A stretch of 64,000 nucleotides of DNA, taken from assembly GCF_002198715.1 (NCBI RefSeq), contig NZ_MWLK01000030.1:128112-192111 (forward strand), given 5' to 3'. The translations under genes were made by a program, and so were the position numbers. This stretch comes from Rhodomicrobium sp. R_RK_3 (GTDB lineage Bacteria; Pseudomonadota; Alphaproteobacteria; Rhizobiales; Rhodomicrobiaceae). How positions within the stretch are numbered: position 1 is the first letter of the stretch; every line of letters begins with the position of its first letter. Below, one piece after another: positions 1-7,734 of the stretch. Under the pieces are notes generated by a model. It saw nothing but the letters and a program-made list of their open reading frames with translations, searched no databases and was not told the DNA's origin.

Positions 1-1
1 C

Positions 2-109
2 GGCTTCACGGTCGCCCGTTATTGGAAATCGGACGTCCTCGACAACCCGGACGGCGTCCTCGCGGATCTGACCGCGCGCGCCGCCACCGAACAGGAGGCA
101 CTCGCATGA
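2..109 (+). CDS. C-terminal end of an unidentified protein (5' truncated by window)
   Basis: An open frame enters from the left edge and ends at TGA 107-109, giving about 35 residues with a coding-like, G/C-ending codon pattern (ending in ATEQEALA). The stop overlaps the ATG of the following VOC gene as ATGA, so the two are probably translationally coupled in one operon. The fragment is too short for me to assign a family. Confidence 0.5.
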   Translation, partial: GFTVARYWKSDVLDNPDGVLADLTARAATEQEALA

Positions 110-504
110 CCGAACTCATCATCGACCATACCGGCCTCAGCGTCGCCGACTTTCCCGCCATGCTCGCATTCTACGAGAAGGCGCTGGCGCCGCTCGGGGT
201 GAAGGTCTTGATGCAGCTCGGCAAGGAGGAGACCGGCGATTTCGAGGGCGCCGGGCTCGGCCGCGAGAAGCCGATCCTGTGGATCGCGGGCGGTGGGCAG
301 GCAAGCCCGCGCGTGCACATCGCCATCCGGGCGGACAACCGCGCTGGCGTGGATGCGTTCTACGCGGCGGCGATGGCGGCGGGCGGCACCGACAACGGCC
401 CTCCCGGCCTTCGCAAGGACTACCATCCGAATTATTACGCCGCCTTCGTCCTCGACCCCGAAGGCCATAATCTCGAAGCGGTCTGCCATGCTGCCGAGGC
501 TTAG
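106..504 (+). CDS. VOC family protein (glyoxalase/bleomycin-resistance fold)
   Basis: This 132-residue protein matches the single-domain vicinal-oxygen-chelate family: it opens with IDHTGLSVADFPAMLAFYEKAL, cut here as the typical beta-alpha start (H-T-G-L-S-V then FYEKAL), and ends with FVLDPEGHNLEAV, the usual D-P-E/D-G-x-x-E metal-site strand. VOC proteins are usually dimers acting on small metabolites, and the substrate cannot be told from sequence. A longer frame exists upstream, but ATG 106 is chosen because AGGAGG lies about 9 bases before it and it overlaps the previous stop as ATGA. The next gene starts directly after its TAG, so it sits in a four- or five-gene operon with the GFA protein and cimA. 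Confidence 0.85.
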   Translation: MTELIIDHTGLSVADFPAMLAFYEKALAPLGVKVLMQLGKEETGDFEGAGLGREKPILWIAGGGQASPRVHIAIRADNRAGVDAFYAAAMAAGGTDNGPPGLRKDYHPNYYAAFVLDPEGHNLEAVCHAAEA

Positions 505-963
505 ATGATGGACGACGAGCGACATACGGGCGGCTGCCAATGCGGCGCGGTGCGCTACGCCTTTTCGGGCGAGCCCATCGATCCCCATATCTGCCATTGC
601 CGCATGTGCCAGAAAGCCTTTGGCGGGCTGTTCGCCCCGCTGGCCGGCGTCACGCTGACCGCGCTCGAATGGACGCGCGGGCAGCCGGCGCTCTATCGCT
701 CGTCCAACATCGCCGAGCGCGGCTTCTGCGCCGCCTGCGGCACGCCGCTGAGCTTCCGCTATCTCGATAGCGATATGATCAATGTCTCCATCGGCAGCCT
801 CGACCATCCGGCGGAGGTGAAGCCCGGTCGGCAATATGGCATGGAAAGCCGGCTGCCCTGGATCGCCGAACTCGCCGGGCTGCCCGGCACAGTGACCGAA
901 GACGACCTGCCCGCCGATTTGAACGCCAAGAAAGCGTCGGCGCAGCATCCAGACCACGATTGA
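505..963 (+). CDS. GFA family protein (CENP-V/GFA, zinc-binding)
   Basis: This 152-residue protein has the full cysteine pattern of the glutathione-dependent formaldehyde-activating (GFA, former DUF636) family: C-x-C near the N-terminus (GGCQCGAVRY), then C-H-C-x-x-C (CHCRMCQ), then C-x-x-C (CAACGTPLSF). These bind two zinc ions in characterised members. Family members act in glutathione-thiol chemistry, but most, including this one, have no proven reaction. The start may be ATG 505 or ATG 508. It begins immediately after the VOC stop and its own stop overlaps the TTG of the extended cimA frame, so the three genes are closely coupled. Confidence 0.88.
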   Translation: MMDDERHTGGCQCGAVRYAFSGEPIDPHICHCRMCQKAFGGLFAPLAGVTLTALEWTRGQPALYRSSNIAERGFCAACGTPLSFRYLDSDMINVSIGSLDHPAEVKPGRQYGMESRLPWIAELAGLPGTVTEDDLPADLNAKKASAQHPDHD

Positions 964-974
964 GCGAACGGGAC

Positions 975-2594
975 ATGAGCAAAGAGCGTCTTTACCTATT
1001 CGACACCACGCTGCGCGACGGGGCGCAGGCCCAGGGCGTGACCTTTTCGCTCGATGACAAGCTGCTGGTGGCGCGCACGCTGGGCAAGCTCGGCCTCGAC
1101 TATATCGAAGGCGGCTATCCCGGCGCCAACCCGACCGACACCGCCTTCTTCGCCGAAAAGCGCACCTTCTCCGGCGCCAGGCTAACCGCCTTCGGCATGA
1201 CCAAGCGGGCCGGTCGTTCCGCCTCCAACGATCCCGGCTTTGGCGACATCCTGAAGGCCGAGGCGGATGCGGTCTGCCTCGTCGGCAAGAGTTCGGCCTA
1301 TCATGTACAGGTCGCGCTCGGCGTCTCCAAGGAGGAGAATCTGGACTCGATCGCCGATTCCGTCCGCGCCGTCACGGCCGCCGGGCGCGAATCGCTCATC
1401 GACTGCGAGCATTTCTTCGACGGCTTCAAGGCTGACCCCGACTACGCTCTGGCTTGCGCCCGCACCGCTTATGAGGCCGGCGCGCGCTGGGTCGTGCTCT
1501 GCGACACCAATGGCGGCACGCTCCCGCACGAGATCGAAGCCATCATCGCCGAGGTCGCGCGCCATGTGCCGGGCGACCATCTCGGCATCCACAGCCATAA
1601 CGATACCGAGAACGCCGTCGCCGTGACGCTGGCCGCCATCCGCGCGGGCGTCCGGCATGTGCAGGGCACGCTGAACGGCATCGGCGAGCGCTGCGGCAAC
1701 GCCAACCTGACCTCGATCATCCCAACGCTGCTGCTCAAACCCGATTTTGCCGACCGCTTCGAAACCGGCATCACGCTGGAGCGGCTGAAATGGCTGACCC
1801 ACGCCTCGCGCCTCCTGGACGAAGTGCTGAACCGCGCGCCGAACCGGGCGGCGGCCTATGTCGGCGAATCGGCCTTCGCGCATAAGGGCGGCATCCATGT
1901 TTCCGCCGTGCAGAAGGACACGCGCACCTATGAGCATGTGCCGCCGGAAGCGATCGGCAACAGCCGAAAGCTGCTGGTGTCCAACCAGGCGGGGCGCTCG
2001 AACATCGTCGCCGAGCTGGAGCGCATCGGCCTGAACCTGCGCCCCGACGATCCGCATATCGCGCAACTGCTTGAAGAGGTGAAGCGCCGCGAGTCCATCG
2101 GCTACGCCTATGAAGCCGCCGACGCCTCCTTCGAACTGCTTGCCCGGCGCGCGCTCGGCGAAGTGCCCGAATTCTTCCGCGTCGACAGTTTCCGCGTCAT
2201 GGTCGAGCGCCGCCACAATGCGCTCGGCCAGCTCGTCACCATTTCCGAGGCGACGGTGAAGGTGCATGTCGCCGGCCAGATGGTCATGAATGTCGGGGAG
2301 GGGAATGGCCCCGTCCACGCGCTCGACCAGGCGCTCCGACGCGACCTCGGCAAGTACCAGGACTACATTCGCGGCATCGAGCTGGTGGACTACAAGGTGC
2401 GCATCCTCACCGGCGGCACCGACGCCGTGACGCGCGTGCTGATCGAAACCCTCGACCGCGACACCGGCGAACGCTGGTTCACGGTCGGCGTCTCGCCGAA
2501 CATCGTCGATGCCTCTTTCGAGGCGCTGCTCGACTCGATTACCTATAAGCTTCTGAAAAACAAGGCCCCGGCGCCCGAAGCCCTGGCCGCTTGA
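975..2594 (+). CDS. cimA: (R)-citramalate synthase
   Basis: This protein of about 539 residues has the DRE-TIM metallolyase signature DTTLRDGAQ at the N-terminus and the metal-binding HSHND in the barrel (GIHSHNDTENA). A C-terminal LeuA-type allosteric dimer domain covers roughly residues 390-530. The sequence resembles CimA (acetyl-CoA + pyruvate to citramalate, the threonine-independent route to isoleucine) rather than 2-isopropylmalate synthase, for example in the QAQGVTFSLDDKL stretch and the overall length. The frame is open from a TTG at 960 overlapping the GFA stop, but ATG 975 gives the family's normal N-terminus (MSKERLYLFDTT). The C-terminal domain suggests feedback control by isoleucine, by family analogy. 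Confidence 0.9.
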   Translation: MSKERLYLFDTTLRDGAQAQGVTFSLDDKLLVARTLGKLGLDYIEGGYPGANPTDTAFFAEKRTFSGARLTAFGMTKRAGRSASNDPGFGDILKAEADAVCLVGKSSAYHVQVALGVSKEENLDSIADSVRAVTAAGRESLIDCEHFFDGFKADPDYALACARTAYEAGARWVVLCDTNGGTLPHEIEAIIAEVARHVPGDHLGIHSHNDTENAVAVTLAAIRAGVRHVQGTLNGIGERCGNANLTSIIPTLLLKPDFADRFETGITLERLKWLTHASRLLDEVLNRAPNRAAAYVGESAFAHKGGIHVSAVQKDTRTYEHVPPEAIGNSRKLLVSNQAGRSNIVAELERIGLNLRPDDPHIAQLLEEVKRRESIGYAYEAADASFELLARRALGEVPEFFRVDSFRVMVERRHNALGQLVTISEATVKVHVAGQMVMNVGEGNGPVHALDQALRRDLGKYQDYIRGIELVDYKVRILTGGTDAVTRVLIETLDRDTGERWFTVGVSPNIVDASFEALLDSITYKLLKNKAPAPEALAA

Positions 2595-2608
2595 AGAGGA
2601 CGCCGCGC

Positions 2609-3022
2609 ATGTCGTTTCGGATCTGGCTCTTCGTCGCGAGTGTATCGGCGCTGCTCGCGGTGGCGGCGGCGGCCTATGGCGCGCATGCGCTCCCCAGCCT
2701 GAACCTGCTGCCGAACGCGGTAAAATCCTACGACACCGCACAGAATCTCCACATGGTGCATTCGCTGGCGCTGTTCGGCATCGCGGTGACTTTCGCCGCC
2801 ACGGAGACCCGCCGAAGCGCCTGGGCGTCCCTGTTGCTGCATGTCGCGGCCGCCGCCTTTCTCGTCGGCATCCTGCTCTTCTCCGGCGGCATCTATCAGC
2901 AGGTGCTGAATTCGGCGCAGAGCCTTCGCTCGCTCGTGCCCGTCGGCGGCGTGTCTTTCATGGTCGGCTGGGCCGCGCTGGCGCTGTCGGCCTTCGGCTT
3001 TCGGAGCGCCGTGCAAGACTGA
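2609..3022 (+). CDS. DUF423 family membrane protein
   Basis: This 137-residue protein has four predicted membrane helices and the DUF423 hallmarks: an early AAAAYGAHAL segment, then YDTAQNLHMVHSLAL, and a late GGVSFMVGWAALAL. Proteins of this family (YgdD-like) sit in the inner membrane and have no established function. ATG 2609 follows cimA by 14 bases with a purine-rich GAAGAGGA about 10 bases ahead, so it probably ends the cimA operon. The upstream TTG in the same frame is less likely because it overlaps the cimA stop. Confidence 0.85.
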   Translation: MSFRIWLFVASVSALLAVAAAAYGAHALPSLNLLPNAVKSYDTAQNLHMVHSLALFGIAVTFAATETRRSAWASLLLHVAAAAFLVGILLFSGGIYQQVLNSAQSLRSLVPVGGVSFMVGWAALALSAFGFRSAVQD

Positions 3023-3365
3023 AGCCGGCATGACTGCTTTTCTTGAGCCCCGTCTTTACCGCGCATAGCGCTCCGGGCTAGTCGAGGCCGACGGCTCGAA
3101 CGGCTCCATGCCGGACATGGCCGGCCGCGATTCGCGAGCGACCTCATGTAATTGCATCCACAATTCCATAAACTCCGTCTGCGGACTCTTTTCCGCCACA
3201 GTTGCGCGCGGCTCGTCCGACAAGCAACATCGCTGCCGAATTATGGAACTTTTTAGCCATCTTAGCCTTGCGCGCCCTCCGCCAAATCACTCATAGTTTT
3301 GCTTAAAATAAAGTTAAGCGGCGCGGGGGCGGACCGACGTCGCGGACTTCAGATCGAGGGGGCCA
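3023..3365. other. Intergenic region, about 340 bases, promoter-like
   Basis: No convincing coding frame was found on either strand. The right half is noticeably A/T-richer than its surroundings (TTTTGCTTAAAATAAAGTTAAG near 3297-3318), as expected for the promoter of the PAS_5 gene. A GGAAC at 3245-3249 followed 16 bases later by CCTT loosely resembles the EcfG consensus but sits far from the gene, so it is only noted. Confidence 0.5.
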
Positions 3366-3875
3366 ATGCTGTCCGAACTTGCCTTTCGGGCACAGCTCGT
3401 GATTCGGGAGCAGCGCGAGCTGTTTGACTATTGGCGTGCCTGTGCCAAGGGCAGCGCCATGCCGTCACGTGCCAACATCAATCCGGCCGCGATCCCGGCG
3501 CTCCTGCCCGGGATCAGCATATTGGAGGCCGGCCGGCAGCCCGAGCAGGTGATCTATCGCCTGGCGGGTACGCGTCTGCGCGACATCTTCGGGCGTGAAG
3601 TGACGGGCAAATCCGTCTTCGACCTGGAGTTCGGCGAGAAGCGCAGCTATTGGCTGGCGGTCTACCGCAAGGTCATCGAGGAGCGGGTGCCGATGCAGGG
3701 CGCGATCAAGGGGCCGGTCGCCGACCGCGATCATGTCGTGCTGTTCTGGATGCGGCTGCCGCTCTCGGATGACAGCAATATCGTCAACAAGATCCTCTGC
3801 CATGACGTTACGCTGCCGGTCAGCATCGCCTATGAGCTGGATTCGGTCACGACCTCGAGGAAGAATGCGAGCTGA
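3366..3875 (+). CDS. PAS_5 family PAS-domain protein
   Basis: This 169-residue stand-alone protein looks like the alphaproteobacterial PAS_5 (PF07310) family: an N-terminal helix with FDYWRACAKG, then ALLPGISILE, YRLAGTRLRDIFGRE and GKSVFDL, which form the PAS core. No output domain is attached, so it probably signals by partner binding or is a small sensor of unknown ligand. GAGGGG lies 6-7 bases before ATG 3366. It is monocistronic and convergent with the next gene, whose 3' end overlaps it by 29 bases. Confidence 0.8.
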   Translation: MLSELAFRAQLVIREQRELFDYWRACAKGSAMPSRANINPAAIPALLPGISILEAGRQPEQVIYRLAGTRLRDIFGREVTGKSVFDLEFGEKRSYWLAVYRKVIEERVPMQGAIKGPVADRDHVVLFWMRLPLSDDSNIVNKILCHDVTLPVSIAYELDSVTTSRKNAS

Positions 3876-4227
3876 GCGTGGCCCTGCGGAGCCTGCCGGC
3901 GGAGATTCCGGCTGACGCGCGCGCCGGCTCGGCGGCTTTGAGCGCCGTGAGGCGGGCGCGTTCCGCTTTGAGCGCCTCGGCCAGCGCGATATGGCGATTG
4001 AGGTCGTAACTCCAGTGGCCGGCGCGGCCGCGCTGGCGCTCGGAGCGGAGCGACTTGCGCAGCAAGGCGGCGATCTTGAGCGTGCCCGCCGCCGACATGT
4101 CGCGCAATTCGGACGGCCACAGGCCGATCAGCTTGGGCAGTTGCGTCTCGCGGTCATAGGCGGGGCGCGGCTTGCGTTTGGCGGGTGAGGGGATGCGAAG
4201 GCTGGGGCTGCTGCGGAAGAACGTCAT
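3847..4227 (-). CDS. Conserved-looking hypothetical protein
   Basis: This is a 126-residue basic protein that I do not assign to a named family. Its middle (LIGLWPSEL, IAALLRKSLRSERQRGRAGHWSYDLNRH) looks helical and coherent, whereas the last 20 residues are Ser/Arg-rich and lie over the 3' end of the convergent PAS gene. GGAGCA precedes ATG 4227 at a normal distance. It has no hydrophobic segment, so it is probably cytoplasmic. The coding case rests on the start signal, codon pattern and filling of an otherwise empty stretch. Confidence 0.6.
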   Translation of the reverse strand: MTFFRSSPSLRIPSPAKRKPRPAYDRETQLPKLIGLWPSELRDMSAAGTLKIAALLRKSLRSERQRGRAGHWSYDLNRHIALAEALKAERARLTALKAAEPARASAGISAGRLRRATLSSHSSSRS

Positions 4228-4313
4228 GAACTGCTCCGTCCAGAAGGGGAAACGGAGCCTGTCACGGCTCTGAGAGGCGGGGATAAGTCCGGCGCGGCTT
4301 TCAGCCGCCAGCC

Positions 4314-4877
4314 TTAAAAATACTTTATCGCCATGATGATGCGGGCCGCCCAGAGGATGCTCTGGTCGTATTGCACTTCGCCGCCATTCTCATAGGGCAC
4401 CAGCGTCCAGCCGCTGGCGCGGCCGCGAATCATGCGGCGCAGGAGGATCGGGCCGTCGGCGACGGCGACCAGGCAGTCGACGCCATGCGCATTGTCGACA
4501 TCCTCGTCGCGGAAGCGGTTGGCGATCAGCACCGTGCCGGCCTCGAAATAGCCGACGGTCGCGTCGAGCCGCGCCGCGATCGGATTGTCGGCGGGCACTT
4601 CGAGATGAATATTGGTCTGGCCGTTCTGCACGCGGTTGACCCGGCCCTGCTCGCCGATGCGGCCGATGAGCTGGATCTCCCGGCTCGAGCGCGCGCCGAT
4701 GAGATCGGCCGGCTCGACGAGAAGCGCACGCGCGATCTTTTCAAGCCAGTCGGTCGAAACCGTCATATTCGCCGTCTCCAGCCGCTGCACGGTCTGGGGC
4801 GTCGTTTTGATCTTGTCGGCGAGCTCCTTGAGCGTCATGCCCCGAAGCTTCCGAAACTCTCTTATTCTGGTTTGCAT
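4314..4877 (-). CDS. XRE-family regulator with S24-like C-terminal domain
   Basis: This 187-residue protein starts with an XRE helix-turn-helix (residues about 3-58; MTLKELADKI, TPQTVQRLE). The C-terminal half (about 95-185) has the layout of a LexA/S24 peptidase-like sensor domain (FEAGTVLIANRF, CLVAVADGPILLRRMI). The position that carries the catalytic lysine in self-cleaving S24 proteins reads LLRRM here and no G-D-S-M serine motif is visible, so it is probably not self-cleaving. ATG 4877 is chosen over a start 69 bases upstream because it gives the usual N-terminus (MQTRIREFRKLRGM) directly before the HTH. It diverges from the DnaA-like gene. Confidence 0.85.
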   Translation of the reverse strand: MQTRIREFRKLRGMTLKELADKIKTTPQTVQRLETANMTVSTDWLEKIARALLVEPADLIGARSSREIQLIGRIGEQGRVNRVQNGQTNIHLEVPADNPIAARLDATVGYFEAGTVLIANRFRDEDVDNAHGVDCLVAVADGPILLRRMIRGRASGWTLVPYENGGEVQYDQSILWAARIIMAIKYF

Positions 4878-4890
4878 CTCGCGTACTCTT

Positions 4891-4906
4891 ACTGTTTTTT
4901 CACTGT
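4891..4906. promoter_or_regulatory. Direct repeat ACTGT-N6-ACTGT upstream of the XRE gene
   Basis: The pentamer ACTGT occurs twice with an 11-base period, 14 bases upstream of the XRE gene start and within its probable promoter. One-helical-turn direct repeats can be operators, so autoregulation by the XRE protein is possible. The site is short and could be chance. Confidence 0.3.
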
Positions 4907-5037
4907 AGACGAGATATTTTGCGAATGTTTTATCCCCGCAGTTCACTTTCGCCGTAAATTTTAACGACAGACGCGCAGACTTGGCTGCATGTCCGCCGCC
5001 TCGGCGACAGATTTAGTGAGCTAAAACATTGGGGAGA

Positions 5038-5439
5038 GTGGACTTGGTCGACGTTCCTACTTTCACGCAAAGTCCCGCTTTGCCGGGGGCATGGTATGCG
5101 GGTTCATGCCAGCCATCAATATCTAGTAGCCATATCCATCGTTTAGTCGAGCATTGCGTGCTATCGGTGTTTCGCATTTCTGCCCTTGCGCTGCGCTCGC
5201 GCGACCGCGCCGCATCGGTGGCGCTCGCCCGGCAGACCGCCATGTATCTGGCCCATGTCGCATTCGGACTCTCATTGACGGAAGTCGGCCGCCTCTTCTG
5301 CCGGGACCGCACCACGGTGGCGCATGGCTGCATGGTCATCGAAGGCTTGCGCGACGATCCGGAAATAGACCGGGCGCTCGCCCTGATGGAGCGCGCCGTC
5401 GCGCCGCCAAGAACCGGCTCCCCCATGAGCAATGCCTAA
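5038..5439 (+). CDS. DnaA domain IV-like helix-turn-helix protein
   Basis: This protein of about 133 residues contains a single Bac_DnaA_C-like domain (roughly residues 60-125). It has the DnaA box-binding signature in recognisable form: RQTAMYLAHVAFGLSLTEVG followed by DRTTVAHGCMVIE, compare the R-D-H-T-T-V-x-H helix of DnaA. DnaA domains I-III (including the AAA+ ATPase) are absent, so it cannot be the initiator itself. Such short proteins are common in Hyphomicrobiales and could bind DnaA-box-like sites. The start is uncertain: GTG 5038 is preferred, TTG 5029 is possible, and no ATG lies before the domain. A DUF6456 gene follows 40 bases downstream, so they may be co-transcribed. Confidence 0.78.
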   Translation: MDLVDVPTFTQSPALPGAWYAGSCQPSISSSHIHRLVEHCVLSVFRISALALRSRDRAASVALARQTAMYLAHVAFGLSLTEVGRLFCRDRTTVAHGCMVIEGLRDDPEIDRALALMERAVAPPRTGSPMSNA

Positions 5440-5479
5440 TGCCCTGCGTATACTCAGTTCACATGGTATGAAATAAATT

Positions 5480-6322
5480 ATGAATGATAACAAACAATTG
5501 CTGATATTTAGACGATTGGCGAAAAAGTATACTCATCTCGCACCTGTGAAGACCGCCGAAATCGGCGATGCGCGGGCCTGTGCATACAGGATATCCCCGG
5601 AGGATGAGCAGGGCGGCAGGCTCGCGGTGTCTTGGGACGAGTTGCGGGTTTGGCTGGCGGACGGGTTGTTGGAGGCCTGCGAGGCGGGCTACCGGCTGAC
5701 CCCGGAGGGCGTCGCCTGGCTGAAGCGGCGGCTGTCCACTGCCCAGGAATTCCAGTCGCAGCATCAGGCGCGCGCGGTCCGGGTCATCGATTTCGAAGGG
5801 GCGAAACGCCCGGCGATGGTCAACGAGGCCGAGAGCCCGCTGGCATGGCTCGCCAGCCGCAAGGACAAGAGCGGTGCGCCCTTGCTGGCGGCGTTTCAGT
5901 TCGAGGCCGGAGAAAGGCTGCGTGCCGACTATCAGTTCGCGGGGCTGACCGCGCGCGTGACCGCGAGCTGGAATCCCGCCGCGAGCGGCGCCGGCCGGTC
6001 ATCGGCGAACGACATGGCGGCCTTGCAGGACAATGTCATGGCGGCGCGGCAGCGCGTGGTGCGGGCGCTGGCGGCGGTCGGGCCGGAATTGTGCGGCGTG
6101 CTGGTCGATGTCTGCTGCCACCTGAAGGGTCTGGAGCAAGCCGAGAAGACGGAGGGCTGGCCGCAGCGATCGGGCAAGATCATCCTGCAGATCGCCCTGA
6201 CGCGGCTCGCCCGGCATTACGGCCTCGTCGGCGAGGGGCAGCTTTCGGCCGGCCTCGCACGCCGCCTCCAGCATTGGGGCGCGGAGGATTACCGCCCTAA
6301 GCTCAGCGGCGAAGCAGGATGA
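5480..6322 (+). CDS. DUF6456 domain-containing protein
   Basis: This 280-residue protein has a winged-helix-looking N-terminal half (about 1-90, ending in LTPEGVAWLKRRL) and the DUF6456 core at about 110-270. That core carries ESPLAWLASRKDKSGAPLL, FEAGERLRADYQFAGL and the cysteine-containing VDVCCHLKGLEQAE, then LALTRLARHYGL-like helices. DUF6456 proteins are alphaproteobacterial, probably DNA-binding, and functionally undefined. The ATG follows a purine-poor, A/T-rich leader, and the gene probably shares a transcript with the DnaA-like gene. The composition of the leader (5440-5520) is A/T-richer than that of the gene body. Confidence 0.8.
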   Translation: MNDNKQLLIFRRLAKKYTHLAPVKTAEIGDARACAYRISPEDEQGGRLAVSWDELRVWLADGLLEACEAGYRLTPEGVAWLKRRLSTAQEFQSQHQARAVRVIDFEGAKRPAMVNEAESPLAWLASRKDKSGAPLLAAFQFEAGERLRADYQFAGLTARVTASWNPAASGAGRSSANDMAALQDNVMAARQRVVRALAAVGPELCGVLVDVCCHLKGLEQAEKTEGWPQRSGKIILQIALTRLARHYGLVGEGQLSAGLARRLQHWGAEDYRPKLSGEAG

Positions 6323-6397
6323 GACGCGGCAGCCATTGAGCTGATGCGGACCGGACGGATGACGCCGCGATCACTCGCCTGCCGGATCCCCCTCGCG

Positions 6398-7732
6398 TCA
6401 AATGCTGCTTGAGCGCGAGGCGAAGTTGAAGGACTTCACCAGGAGCGGCGGGGCGGCGAGGGCCCCAACGCCCATATCGCCGCCATTGATGCGCTCGGTC
6501 GGGCCGATGGCGTCGATATTGCCGAGCATGGCGATCAGGCTCTCGTTGAAGCGGAAATTGCGCGCCGGGCCGGCGATACGCCCGTTCTCGATCAGGAAAT
6601 TGCCGTCACGGGTGAGGCCGGTGATCAGCAGCGAGCGCGGATCGAGCATATTGGCGTACCAGATGCGCGTGACCAGCACGCCGCGCTTGGTGGCGCGGAT
6701 CATCTCGTCGACGCCGGTCGGACCGCCCGCCATCACCATGCCGCCGGGCGCCGGGCGCGGCTCGCGCCCGGTCTTGGCGGCCCAGAAGCGCGCGCAGAAC
6801 ATGGTGCGGATGGCGCCGTCCTCAACCCAGGCCGTGGGCCGGTTCGGCAGCCCCTCGCGGCCGAATGTCCCGACCGGCGCGAGCGGGTCGGCCGGGCTGG
6901 AGGTCAGGGTCACGCGGCGGTCGAGCAGGTGCTCGCCGAGGCGCGTGGCGCCGCCCTTGCCGCTCAGCCAGCTCCGGCCCTCGTCCGCCTCGCGCGCGTC
7001 GAACGACCAGAGCAGGAAGCCGAGCAGCTCGCCGACGGCGGCGGGTTCGAGGATGACCGTGTATTGGCCGGGATCGAGGTCGAAAGGCTCGCCCGCATGG
7101 GCGGCCTTGCCGATGGCGCGGCGGGCGATGCGGTCGGGCGCGAGCTCGTCGATGCGATGTTGCGAACCGCCGGCCCAGCCGGACCAGCTTCCATCCTTGC
7201 GGCGCGCGCTGACGGTGAGGTCGGCGACGGTGCCCCGGTCGTAGGCGAACAGCCCGGCGCTCGTCGCCATGGCGCTGAACGATGCGCCCGCCTCGACAAA
7301 GCCTGCCGCGTCGACCCCCGCCTCCTGAGCCCCGGCGATCGCGACATGGGCGGCGTCGGCGAGGCGGCCGGCCCGGGCGCCCGCTGTCGCCGCGTCGAAG
7401 GCGATGCCCTCGGCGTAGCTCTGCGGGCCGAGCGGCGGCATGTGCTCGGGGTCGGCGGGCGTGCGGCGGGCGATCTCCTCGGAGCGGCGCTGCGCTTCCT
7501 CCAGCGCGGCCTCGTCCAGCGAGGAGACCGATGCGCCGCCCGATTGCTGGCCGAATTGCGAGATGATGGTGACGTCGACGGTGCTGCGCGCGCCGTTCGA
7601 GGTCGCGCTATTGCGGGCGAAGCGCAGATTGACCTTCTCGCGGCCGTCGACAAGCACGATGCAGCCATCGGCGCGGGAGGCGGCGAGCCGCCGGTCGGTC
7701 AGATCCTTGATCTCATAGGGGGAGAGCAGCAT
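6398..7732 (-). CDS. PmbA/TldE-type metallopeptidase subunit
   Basis: This 444-residue protein resembles the non-catalytic TldE/PmbA partner of the TldD-TldE heterodimeric protease. It has the three-layer architecture (N-terminal about 1-200, middle, C-terminal about 240-440) and lacks the HExxxH zinc motif of TldD. It begins either at ATG 7732 or at GTG 7738, which overlaps the tldD stop as GTGA, so the two genes are translationally coupled. TldD/E enzymes trim unfolded peptides and mature some ribosomally made peptides. No precursor-peptide gene is visible next door. The gene order tldD-pmbA in one operon is itself support for the assignment. Confidence 0.85.
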   Translation of the reverse strand: MLLSPYEIKDLTDRRLAASRADGCIVLVDGREKVNLRFARNSATSNGARSTVDVTIISQFGQQSGGASVSSLDEAALEEAQRRSEEIARRTPADPEHMPPLGPQSYAEGIAFDAATAGARAGRLADAAHVAIAGAQEAGVDAAGFVEAGASFSAMATSAGLFAYDRGTVADLTVSARRKDGSWSGWAGGSQHRIDELAPDRIARRAIGKAAHAGEPFDLDPGQYTVILEPAAVGELLGFLLWSFDAREADEGRSWLSGKGGATRLGEHLLDRRVTLTSSPADPLAPVGTFGREGLPNRPTAWVEDGAIRTMFCARFWAAKTGREPRPAPGGMVMAGGPTGVDEMIRATKRGVLVTRIWYANMLDPRSLLITGLTRDGNFLIENGRIAGPARNFRFNESLIAMLGNIDAIGPTERINGGDMGVGALAAPPLLVKSFNFASRSSSI

Positions 7733-7734
7733 GG

